From Oscillospiraceae bacterium (GTDB lineage: Bacteria > Bacillota_A > Clostridia > Oscillospirales > WRJC01): a DNA stretch of 30,256 nt. Position 1 is the stretch's first letter; each line of letters starts with the position of its first letter. The stretch is taken from contig WQXD01000012.1 of assembly GCA_009785015.1 (NCBI GenBank), forward strand, positions 1-30,256. Reading direction: 5' to 3'. A program made the translations under genes and the position numbers. Of this stretch, positions 16,562-23,873 are shown piece after piece. Below the pieces are notes generated by a model. It saw nothing but the letters and a program-made list of their open reading frames with translations, did not search any database and had not been told where the DNA came from.

Positions 16562-18060
16562 ATTTGAAGATGAAAAATTTGATATGTGCGGCGCTTGTAT
16601 TTCTGGTTCTCTCGGCGGTGTTTTCCTGCGCCAAAGACAGCGGCGGGGAGTCAAATGAAAACAAAAGCGGGGATCCGGTCTCTGCCGGCGAAAATCCGCC
16701 CGAATCGGGCGAAAAAGCCGACAAGTGGGCCCAGGAGCCCATAGACCTGCCCGAGGCGGACTTCGGAGGCAGGGAATTTAACGTGATTACCGTGGAAGTG
16801 ACCGATCAGAGAAGGGTCTATGACCATTTCGCGCCCCAGGAGCAGACCGCCGACCCGATAGTCGACGCGCTGTATAAAAGGCGGCTGGCGACAGAAGAGA
16901 GATACAACGTGAAAATAAACGAAAAAACCTCGGCTTCCCCCTGGGATACCGCCAAAAAAAGCATACTCGCCGGCGATCTGCTGTATGATCTGATCGTGGT
17001 GCCGATTGCGAATATGAAGGATCTGGCGAGCCAGAGTCTGCTCACGGATATATACGCGATGCCGTATATAAAAGACCATTTGGACAAGCCCTGGTGGGAC
17101 CAGAGGCTGAAGCGGGATCTGTCCATAAACGGAAAGCTGTATTTTCAGGCGGGAAACATAGTGCTCAGGGACAAGCTCAGGGTATCGTGCCTGTATTTCA
17201 ACAAAGATATGTTCAAGTCGATAGGCCTTGAATACCCGTACCAATACGTCTATGACGGCCTCTGGACGATAGACAAGCTGATGGAGATTTCCAAAGGGGT
17301 AAATTCCGACTTGGACGGCAACGGCGTGATGGATCAATATGACCAGTGGGGATTTATGTCGCAGTACGAATTCGCCCTCCATTTGTTTGAGGGAGCCGGG
17401 GAAAAAATGATAGGGCTGAATGAAAACGGGGTACCGGAGATAACCGTCAGCACCCCGCGCGCGCTCGACGTCATACAAAAGGCGCTTGCGGTCTGCACGG
17501 AGCCCGAAGCCATGTTCCACGCCGACGGCATAAAAAATTCCTCCGATATATGGCAGACGGCGAGCGCGTATTTCCAGGAGAACAGATTTATGATACGCGC
17601 CAGCGTATTTGAGGCGGTGCCCAGGGATTTAAGGGCGATGCCGGCGGATTTCGGGGTGCTCCCGACGCCCAAATACGACGAGCAGCAAAAAAATTATTAT
17701 ACATATGTCGAGGGCAGCGGGCTCGTCGCCGGGATAGCCGCAAATGCCGATTTGGAATATTCGGGGCTCATAACCGAAGCCCTGGCGTATGAATCGGGTT
17801 CGACCCTGATGCCCGCTTTCTATGATCTGTGCCTGACATCCAAGGTGTTGAGGGACGACGAATCGGAGGGGATGCTCGACATCATGTTTGACAACCGGGT
17901 TTACGATATCGGCTATATCTACCAGATAGGCGGGCTCAACAGTTTGTTTTCGGGCTTGGTGCAGTCCAAAAGCGCGGATTTTGTGTCTGCCTATGAAAAA
18001 AAAGCGGGCTCCGTCGAAAAAGCGCTTGAGAAATTTATAGATACCTATGACAAAAATTGA
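16558..18060 (+). CDS. Orphan extracellular solute-binding lipoprotein
   Basis: A 500-residue ABC-type (family 1-like) solute-binding protein. A signal peptide (residues 1-23, KMKNL then a hydrophobic core) ends at a lipobox-like AVFSC with C24 as the lipidated residue, followed by a Gly/Glu/Ser-rich tether. Mature motifs include LPEADFGGREFNVIT, a start common to solute-binding proteins of uncultured Clostridia, and DLDGNGVMDQYD (251-262), an EF-hand-like calcium loop. The sugar or peptide bound is unknown, and no permease or ATPase partner is nearby. GTG 16558 has AAGG at 6 bases and overlaps the plsC stop by 4. Its end overlaps ispH by 14 bases. This placement within cmk-plsC-ispH/rpsA is unusual. 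Confidence 0.88.
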   Translation: MNLKMKNLICAALVFLVLSAVFSCAKDSGGESNENKSGDPVSAGENPPESGEKADKWAQEPIDLPEADFGGREFNVITVEVTDQRRVYDHFAPQEQTADPIVDALYKRRLATEERYNVKINEKTSASPWDTAKKSILAGDLLYDLIVVPIANMKDLASQSLLTDIYAMPYIKDHLDKPWWDQRLKRDLSINGKLYFQAGNIVLRDKLRVSCLYFNKDMFKSIGLEYPYQYVYDGLWTIDKLMEISKGVNSDLDGNGVMDQYDQWGFMSQYEFALHLFEGAGEKMIGLNENGVPEITVSTPRALDVIQKALAVCTEPEAMFHADGIKNSSDIWQTASAYFQENRFMIRASVFEAVPRDLRAMPADFGVLPTPKYDEQQKNYYTYVEGSGLVAGIAANADLEYSGLITEALAYESGSTLMPAFYDLCLTSKVLRDDESEGMLDIMFDNRVYDIGYIYQIGGLNSLFSGLVQSKSADFVSAYEKKAGSVEKALEKFIDTYDKN

Positions 18061-20428
18061 CATAGTGACAGCCGAAAACTGCGGGTTCTGCTTCGGGGTG
18101 AAAAAAGCGGTGGAAGCGCTCACGGGCGAAATGGCGCAGTGCGGGCAAGACAGCCGGGCGATCTATCTGATCGGCAAACTCATACATAACAATTCGTTCA
18201 TGGAAGAAGTGACAAAAAAAGGCGTGATTGTCGCCGGAGACGACTTCCTCGAATTTAAAGAAGATTCGACGGCGGTTATAAGGGCCCACGGGATACCGAA
18301 GCCGTATTACGGGCGCCTTGGCGAGATTAGCGAACAAAAAAACCTGAAAATCGTCGACGCGACCTGCGAGTGCGTGAAGCGGATGCACAAAATAGCGGCG
18401 GAAAACACCGGAAACGGCACTTTCACGCTGATACTCGGGGATAAAAACCACCCCGAAATAACGGCCCTTGAGAGCTATGTAAACGGAAGGCGCCGGATTG
18501 TAAAGGACTTCGCGGAGCTTGTAAAAGGGTTTGACTTTACAGAAGTATTAAACGAAAATTTCAAAAAAATGATCATACTGGCGCAGACCACGCATAATAA
18601 AAAAGACTATGACAAATGCAAAATTCACATAAAACAAAAATGCGCGGGCTCGCCCACTGAAGCGGTTTTTTTCGGCACCATATGCGACGCTACCGAAAAA
18701 AGGCAGGCAGAAGCCGAATTTTTATCGAAAAAAAGCGACGTGATGATCGTAGTCGGGGATCAAAGCAGCTCAAACACAAAAAAACTCTATGAGATATGCG
18801 AAAAAAATTGCGCGAATTCTTTTATTGTCGAAACTTCGGAGCAACTGCCTTTAAATATATTAAAAAATCTTTTCGGGGATCTAAAAAGAAAAATGAAAAT
18901 AAGAGGAAAGGATGCTGTGCAAGTTAGTATAACTGCGGGGGCTTCAACTCCTGACAGTATTATTATGGAGGTAAAAAAAATTATGGCGGAAAACATCAAC
19001 AATGGCGAAAATACCGAAAATATCGAAAATACCGAAAGCGCGGAAAGCGCCAAAGAGATCGTAGATGTTGCCACTATTGAAGAAAGGGGTATCGGTCCTG
19101 CAGAAGAAAGCGTCGAAAAAACAGACCGCGCGGGCACAGAGGGCGAAAAAGCGAAAAAAGAAATAAATTACGATGAAATGAGTTTCGCCGAGCTGTTGGA
19201 CGAGACGTTCGCTCCGGTGAACAGAGGGGACAGGGTGAAGGGCATCGTGTCTTCCGTCTCGGACAATGAAGTTCACGTCGATGTGGGCTACAAATACACG
19301 GGAGTGCTCACTTTTTCCGAAATAACGGACGATTCGTCGGTCGACTTGAAAGAGATGTTTAGGGTCGGGGATGAAATCGAGACGCAGATTATAAAGACAA
19401 ACGACCAGGAAGGCATAGCCCTGCTGTCAAAAAAACGGATCGATTCATCGGATAACTGGGACAAGATCATGCAGTTTTACGAAAGCGGCGCGGTCGCCGA
19501 GGGCAAAGTGGTGCAGGTGGTAAACGGAGGGGTCATAGTCGTCATAGATTCCACGAAGGTATTTGTGCCCGCTTCGCACGCGGACGTCTCCAAGGACACC
19601 GATCTGGCCACTCTCATCGGCAAAAAAGTAAAAATCAAAATAATCGATATAAACCCGGCGAAACACAGGGCCATAGCTTCCATCAGGAGCGCCTCGCAGG
19701 AGGAAAGAAAGGCGAACGAAGACAAAATCTGGGGCGAATTGGAAAAAGGCAAGAAGTACGGGGGAATCGTAAAGTCCATCGCCAATTACGGCGCCTTTGT
19801 GGATATAGGCGGGGTCGACGGGATGATCCATTTGAGCGAGCTTTCGTGGAGCAGGATAAAGCACCCTTCGGAAGTGGTCGCCCTGGGGGACAGCGTCGAG
19901 GTGTATATCAAGGATTTCGACCGCGAAAAGAGGCGCATAGCCCTGGGATATAAAGACGAAAGCGAAAACCCGTGGACAAAGTTCATCGAGAGCACGAAAG
20001 TGGGCGACGTGGTAAATGTGAAAATATTGAACTCCATGACCTTCGGTTCCTTCGCCGAGATCGTCCCCGGCGTCGACGGGCTCATCCATATATCGCAGAT
20101 ATCGGCCAAAAAAGTTTCAAAGCCCTCCGAAGCGGTGAATATCGGCGATGTGGTCCAGGCGAAGATAACAAGCATAAACATCGAAGCCAAGCAGGTCGCC
20201 CTCTCAATACGCGCGCTGCTCGAGCCGGAACAGGCGCCGGAGCCTGAGCCCGAGCCGGAAACGGAAACATCCGCACCCGCCGAAACGGACGCGCCGCCGG
20301 ATGAACCGGAGGCAAAAGACGCGGCGCAGGAAGAACAAACAGAAAATAAGGAAGATACCGCGGTAAAAGAACCCAAAAAAAGAACCAGAACAACAAAAAA
20401 AGAAGATAAGGAAAATCCGGAGGAGTAA
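18047..20428 (+). CDS. ispH-rpsA: Bifunctional IspH (HMBPP reductase) - ribosomal protein S1 fusion
   Basis: 793 residues. Residues 1-308 are IspH, the [4Fe-4S] enzyme that makes IPP and DMAPP in the MEP pathway: cluster ligands are C12 (ENCGFCFGVKKAV), the Cys of VDATCECVK and that of GTICDATEKRQ, with IRAHGI and KNHPE supplying active-site His. After a Glu/Asn/Lys-rich linker (about 313-393) come four S1 RNA-binding domains at about 394-467, 482-552, 567-640 and 652-725. The third and fourth carry the clearest GAFVDIGGVDGMIHLSEL-type motif. The tail (726-793) is acidic and Pro-rich, then basic. The fusion is known in Clostridia. The stop lies 5 bases before the next gene. Confidence 0.96.
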   Translation: MTKIDIVTAENCGFCFGVKKAVEALTGEMAQCGQDSRAIYLIGKLIHNNSFMEEVTKKGVIVAGDDFLEFKEDSTAVIRAHGIPKPYYGRLGEISEQKNLKIVDATCECVKRMHKIAAENTGNGTFTLILGDKNHPEITALESYVNGRRRIVKDFAELVKGFDFTEVLNENFKKMIILAQTTHNKKDYDKCKIHIKQKCAGSPTEAVFFGTICDATEKRQAEAEFLSKKSDVMIVVGDQSSSNTKKLYEICEKNCANSFIVETSEQLPLNILKNLFGDLKRKMKIRGKDAVQVSITAGASTPDSIIMEVKKIMAENINNGENTENIENTESAESAKEIVDVATIEERGIGPAEESVEKTDRAGTEGEKAKKEINYDEMSFAELLDETFAPVNRGDRVKGIVSSVSDNEVHVDVGYKYTGVLTFSEITDDSSVDLKEMFRVGDEIETQIIKTNDQEGIALLSKKRIDSSDNWDKIMQFYESGAVAEGKVVQVVNGGVIVVIDSTKVFVPASHADVSKDTDLATLIGKKVKIKIIDINPAKHRAIASIRSASQEERKANEDKIWGELEKGKKYGGIVKSIANYGAFVDIGGVDGMIHLSELSWSRIKHPSEVVALGDSVEVYIKDFDREKRRIALGYKDESENPWTKFIESTKVGDVVNVKILNSMTFGSFAEIVPGVDGLIHISQISAKKVSKPSEAVNIGDVVQAKITSINIEAKQVALSIRALLEPEQAPEPEPEPETETSAPAETDAPPDEPEAKDAAQEEQTENKEDTAVKEPKKRTRTTKKEDKENPEE
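18967..18985 (+). promoter_or_regulatory. Internal Shine-Dalgarno and in-frame ATG between IspH and S1
   Basis: GGAGG at 18967-18971 lies 11 bases before an in-frame ATG at 18983-18985 (residue 313 of the fusion), exactly at the IspH/S1 boundary. Initiation here would yield a free S1 of 481 residues without the enzyme. This is inference from sequence; the spacing is slightly longer than ideal. Confidence 0.55.
19007..19051 (+). repeat. Five 9-base tandem units in the IspH-S1 linker
   Basis: Five in-frame copies of GAAAATACC or a variant (later GAAAGCGC-C/G) encode ENT-ENI-ENT-ESA-ESA. They lie just after the internal ATG and form a flexible, probably length-variable linker. Confidence 0.8.
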
Positions 20429-20433
20429 AACAT

Positions 20434-21705
20434 ATGTCAAATTATGAAAAGGAAAAGGAAATTCTGCGGACCCTCGCGAAAAAAGTCGCGGAAATAAGCG
20501 CCCTGCCGATACAGGAAAAAACTTTCAAAGCGTGGAAAGGTCTGAATTCGCTCAGGCCGGAGCGCCCCATGTTCATGATCGACCAGCTCCCCTGGGGGGA
20601 ACTGAACAGGGACGGTGAGCTGAACTTTGAATGCGGGGACTGGCTTATGCGCCATTTCGAATGGCAGCTGCGCGAAACCCTGTACAGGTGGAACCATATA
20701 CAGGACGACAGGGTGGTCACAAATGTGATAGGGGCCCCCAGGGCGGTGAGCAACACCGGTTTCGGAATCGCAATCGAAGAACAGAGGATACCGGGGACTC
20801 CGGGGAGCGCCGCGGACAGCCACGATTACAAGGCGGTGATAGAAAGCGAAGAGGACATCGAAAGAATACAGACCCCAAAGATCGCCGAAGACACGGAAAC
20901 TTCCGCAAAATGGCTCGAAACCGCCAAAGATATTTTCGGCGGCATTTTGGAAGTTATCCCGGGCAGAAGCAACGGGTTTGGCACCATCGGCCACGTATGG
21001 GACACGATAAGCACGTGGCGCGGGGTGGAGGAATGCATGTACGATGTGATAGACAGGCCGGAGTTCACGCATAAACTGCTTGAAAAGATGTTCGGTCTGT
21101 ACCATCATCAGATGGACGAATACGAAAGGCTCGGGCTTTTGGACGTGGGCGCGCCGCTGATCCACTGCACCGGGGCCTATACCGACGAGCTGCCGGGATT
21201 TGCAAACGAGAGCGAACAGCAACTCGAAAAATACAGGCACTCGTCCAAAAACATGTGGACGATGGGGGCCGCGCAGCTGTTTTCCATGGTCTCGCCGGAG
21301 ATGCACGACGAATTTGAGATCGCCTACCAGATGAAATGGTACGAGCGCTTCGGGCTCGGATATTACGGCTGCTGCGAGCCGCTGGACCTGAAAATTCACG
21401 TGATAGCGAAACTGCCGAATGTCAGAAAAATTTCGCAGAGCCCCTGGGTTGATATGGAGAGGGGTTCGGAGGCGATGGCGGGGAGGTTCGTATTCTCGAG
21501 GAAACCGAACCCGGCGTTTTTGTCGAGCGGCACCGCCTGGCTGCCCGAGCTTGTGCGCAAGGATTTGGCCGGCGCCTGCGCGGCCGCTGCGAAATACAAC
21601 AACCCGTGCGAGCTCATACTAAAAGACGTGAGCACCACCGGAAACACGCCCGAGAGGCTTTGGGAATGGGCCAAAATCGCCGCCGGGGTCTGCGGCAGGG
21701 GTTAA
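20434..21705 (+). CDS. Uroporphyrinogen decarboxylase-like (UroD/MtbA superfamily) protein
   Basis: A 423-residue protein with the UroD-like TIM-barrel pattern: RPERPMFMIDQLPW near the N-terminus, FGTIGHVWDTIS in the centre, GCCEPLDLKIHVIAKLPNVRKISQSPWVD about 308-336 and DVSTTGNTPERLWEWAKIA at the C-terminus. It is not a haem-pathway HemE. Relatives include corrinoid-dependent methyltransferases and many unnamed proteins that lie beside sugar-catabolic oxidoreductases in gut Clostridia. No corrinoid-protein gene is adjacent. The ATG follows GGAGG closely and is 5 bases after rpsA. The next gene, a Gfo/Idh/MocA oxidoreductase, is probably its partner. The substrate is unknown. Confidence 0.8.
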   Translation: MSNYEKEKEILRTLAKKVAEISALPIQEKTFKAWKGLNSLRPERPMFMIDQLPWGELNRDGELNFECGDWLMRHFEWQLRETLYRWNHIQDDRVVTNVIGAPRAVSNTGFGIAIEEQRIPGTPGSAADSHDYKAVIESEEDIERIQTPKIAEDTETSAKWLETAKDIFGGILEVIPGRSNGFGTIGHVWDTISTWRGVEECMYDVIDRPEFTHKLLEKMFGLYHHQMDEYERLGLLDVGAPLIHCTGAYTDELPGFANESEQQLEKYRHSSKNMWTMGAAQLFSMVSPEMHDEFEIAYQMKWYERFGLGYYGCCEPLDLKIHVIAKLPNVRKISQSPWVDMERGSEAMAGRFVFSRKPNPAFLSSGTAWLPELVRKDLAGACAAAAKYNNPCELILKDVSTTGNTPERLWEWAKIAAGVCGRG

Positions 21706-21721
21706 TGAGGTAGAGAAGTAT

Positions 21722-22741
21722 ATGGCAAAATTTAAAGTCATACTGGCGGGATGCGGGGGCATGGGCAACGCGTGGATGACATACCTGCAAAAGCGCAGCG
21801 ACGTCGAAGTTGTCGGTTTGTGCGATATAGTCATCGAAAAAACGGCGGAGTATATAAAAAAATACAATTTGAAATGCAAGTCTTTCGACGATATAACAAA
21901 GGCTCTGGCCGCCTGCCCCGAAACAAATCTGGTAGTCGACTGCACCACCCCCGACGCCCACGAAAAAATCGTGACGGCGGCGCTTGAAGCGGGCGCGGAC
22001 GCAATCGGCGAAAAGCCCATGGCCGAAACAAGAGAGCAGGCGCTGTGCCAGATTGCGGCCGCGGACAAGACCGGCAAATCCTACGCAGTGATGCAAAACA
22101 GGATATATCTGCCCGGCATGAGGGCTATAAGAAAGGCCATAGGCGAGAATCTGCTGGGGCGCTTAGGATCCGTGAGTTCGGACTTTTTCATCGGGGCGCA
22201 TTTCGGCGGCTTTCGGGATTTGATGGACAATGTTTTGATTTTGGACATGGCGGTGCACACTTTTTATCAGGCGAGGTTTATAATCGGCTCGAATCCGCGC
22301 TCGGTGTACTGCCACGAATTCAACCCGCCCGGCTCATGGTACAGGGGAAACGCCTCGGCGGTCGCGATCTTTGAGTTTGAGAACGGGACAGTCTACGACT
22401 ACAGGGGCTCCTGGTGCTCGGAGGGGTTCAACACCTCGTGGGAGTGCGACTGGCGGATTATAGGCGAGAAGGGCACGATCAAATGGGACGGAGGAGGCTC
22501 GGCCGCCGCGCAGATAAAAAAAGAGGGCGAATCGGGCTTTACGGTCCCGTGCGATGAAATCAAACTCGATTTGTCCGCTTACGGCGCGCCTCAGGGCCAC
22601 GAGGGCTGTTTTGACGAAATGTTTTCCGCACTCATAGAAAAACGCCCGGCGGAAACCGACTGCCGGGAGAATTACCAGTCCATGAATATGGTCTACGGCG
22701 CGATAGAAAGCGCGAAATACGGCAAAAAAATCATTTTGTAA
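21722..22741 (+). CDS. Gfo/Idh/MocA family NAD(P)-dependent oxidoreductase
   Basis: A 339-residue dehydrogenase. The N-terminal Rossmann fold carries AGCGGMGNAWM (residues about 9-19), the VVDCTTPDAHEKIV segment and AIGEKPMAET, with the family EKP motif. The C-terminal substrate domain includes DNVLILDMAVHTFYQARFI, with the usual catalytic D-x3-H. Members oxidise or epimerise sugars, inositols and related polyols. Pairing with a UroD-like protein is seen in carbohydrate loci. It starts 16 bases after the preceding stop and converges with the next gene, overlapping it tail to tail by 11 bases. Confidence 0.93.
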   Translation: MAKFKVILAGCGGMGNAWMTYLQKRSDVEVVGLCDIVIEKTAEYIKKYNLKCKSFDDITKALAACPETNLVVDCTTPDAHEKIVTAALEAGADAIGEKPMAETREQALCQIAAADKTGKSYAVMQNRIYLPGMRAIRKAIGENLLGRLGSVSSDFFIGAHFGGFRDLMDNVLILDMAVHTFYQARFIIGSNPRSVYCHEFNPPGSWYRGNASAVAIFEFENGTVYDYRGSWCSEGFNTSWECDWRIIGEKGTIKWDGGGSAAAQIKKEGESGFTVPCDEIKLDLSAYGAPQGHEGCFDEMFSALIEKRPAETDCRENYQSMNMVYGAIESAKYGKKIIL

Positions 22742-23270
22742 ACGCCGTTTTCGACACTTTTTCCATAACGGGCAAAACGAAAACGGCAAGCGCCCCGCCG
22801 ATCGACGCGGTAAAAAGCTGCGTGACCGAAAATATACCGGCGACGGCCGCGGCCTGGCTTTCGGGCAGATTTAAAAATACCGGCACGCAAAGGCGCACAA
22901 TTCCAAAATACAGCGTTATAAACTTGCCGGCGGCGGCAGATAAAAGCGCCGCAATCCGCACAATGTGAACATTGGCGGATTTTATTTTTGTCACCAAATG
23001 CCAGAGCATCACAAGCGCGAAATTTCCCGCCATCATAAACGGAATCAGGGCCCAGAGGGGGCCGATCCCCAAAAGCCTCGCGACAACCGGCGACACACAG
23101 GCGACTGCAATCCCCGACGCCGCCCCGCGCGTCATGACCGATATGATCAGTATGAAATTCACCAAGGACCCCGTGACAAGCTGGCCGAAAGACGCGGCGG
23201 CCGCCTGCCCGCCGATCAATAAAGCGATAAAAACCGCCGTCTGCGCGAGCTGTGAGGCGCCTCTTTTCAC
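22731..23270 (-). CDS. ECF-transporter S-component-like membrane protein
   Basis: A 179-residue, very hydrophobic protein with about six membrane helices. The opening LAQTAVFIALLIGGQAAAA and GQLVTGSLVNFILI, followed by GIGPLWALIPFMMAGN, suggest the substrate-binding S component of an energy-coupling factor (vitamin-type) importer. The ligand is not identifiable, and no EcfA/EcfT genes are in the window, so it would rely on a shared module. GTG 23270 overlaps the nrdG stop by 4 bases (GTGA), with GAGG 7 bases away. A frame to 23324 begins inside nrdG and is less likely. Being coupled to nrdG suggests a link to nucleotide or cofactor supply, but this is speculation. Confidence 0.62.
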   Translation of the reverse strand: MKRGASQLAQTAVFIALLIGGQAAAASFGQLVTGSLVNFILIISVMTRGAASGIAVACVSPVVARLLGIGPLWALIPFMMAGNFALVMLWHLVTKIKSANVHIVRIAALLSAAAGKFITLYFGIVRLCVPVFLNLPESQAAAVAGIFSVTQLFTASIGGALAVFVLPVMEKVSKTAFTK

Positions 23271-23842
23271 TTCATGTCCTCGCGCCGCTGGATCTGCCTC
23301 GCCTTTGTCGAATTGGGATAGCATGTCACGTCAAAAATGCGCTGATTGGAGCTTCCCCGGTAAAACCAGTCCAGTGTTTTTTTGTCCTGCTCGAACCTGC
23401 CGTCGATCAAATAGTTGGTGACGCTCAGAAGCTCCTCCACGCCCGCGTCGGTTTTGGCCATTTCCAGAAGCTCCTCATACAGATAGCCGGTATAGGTGAT
23501 AATTTCCAAGCGGCCGCGCGCCTCGGACTCGACAAGCCGGGCGAGCCGCGCGAATTCGCGGGCCTGGCAGAAAGGCTCGCCGCCGGAAAAAGTCAGCTTT
23601 TTGATATGCGACTTTACTATTTTTTCGGCGGTTTTTCGTATATCCGCCAAAAACCCGCCCTCAAAATCCCATGATTCCGGGTTGTGGCAGCCTTTGCAGC
23701 CGTGCGGGCAGCCCTGCGCGAACACCACGAGGCGCACCCCGGGCCCGTCGACCACCGAATCCTCTATTATTCCCGCCAATCTGACGGACTGCGCCATCAG
23801 GTCGGCTATATTTTCTCTTTTTTGTATGTTTTCCGCTTCCAT
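23267..23842 (-). CDS. nrdG: Anaerobic ribonucleoside-triphosphate reductase activating protein
   Basis: A 191-residue radical SAM activase that installs the glycyl radical on NrdD. C45, C49 and C52 in GCPHGCKGCHNPESW form the Cx3Cx2C cluster motif. FSGGEPF binds S-adenosylmethionine, and SVVDGPGVRLVVFAQG precedes it. The length is near the family norm, with a slightly long N-terminus (MEAENIQKRENIADLMAQS), so an internal ATG near 23797 is conceivable, though it lacks a ribosome-binding site. It lies 31 bases after nrdD and is coupled to the ECF-type gene that follows. Confidence 0.94.
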   Translation of the reverse strand: MEAENIQKRENIADLMAQSVRLAGIIEDSVVDGPGVRLVVFAQGCPHGCKGCHNPESWDFEGGFLADIRKTAEKIVKSHIKKLTFSGGEPFCQAREFARLARLVESEARGRLEIITYTGYLYEELLEMAKTDAGVEELLSVTNYLIDGRFEQDKKTLDWFYRGSSNQRIFDVTCYPNSTKARQIQRREDMK

Positions 23843-23873
23843 TCCCGCATAACCGCTTTCGTTTTTGATTTAA

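Noticed and set aside
20437..21399. Minus-strand frame of 320 codons opposite the UroD-like gene
   Set aside because: A shadow of the plus-strand coding sequence, without a ribosome-binding site or motif.
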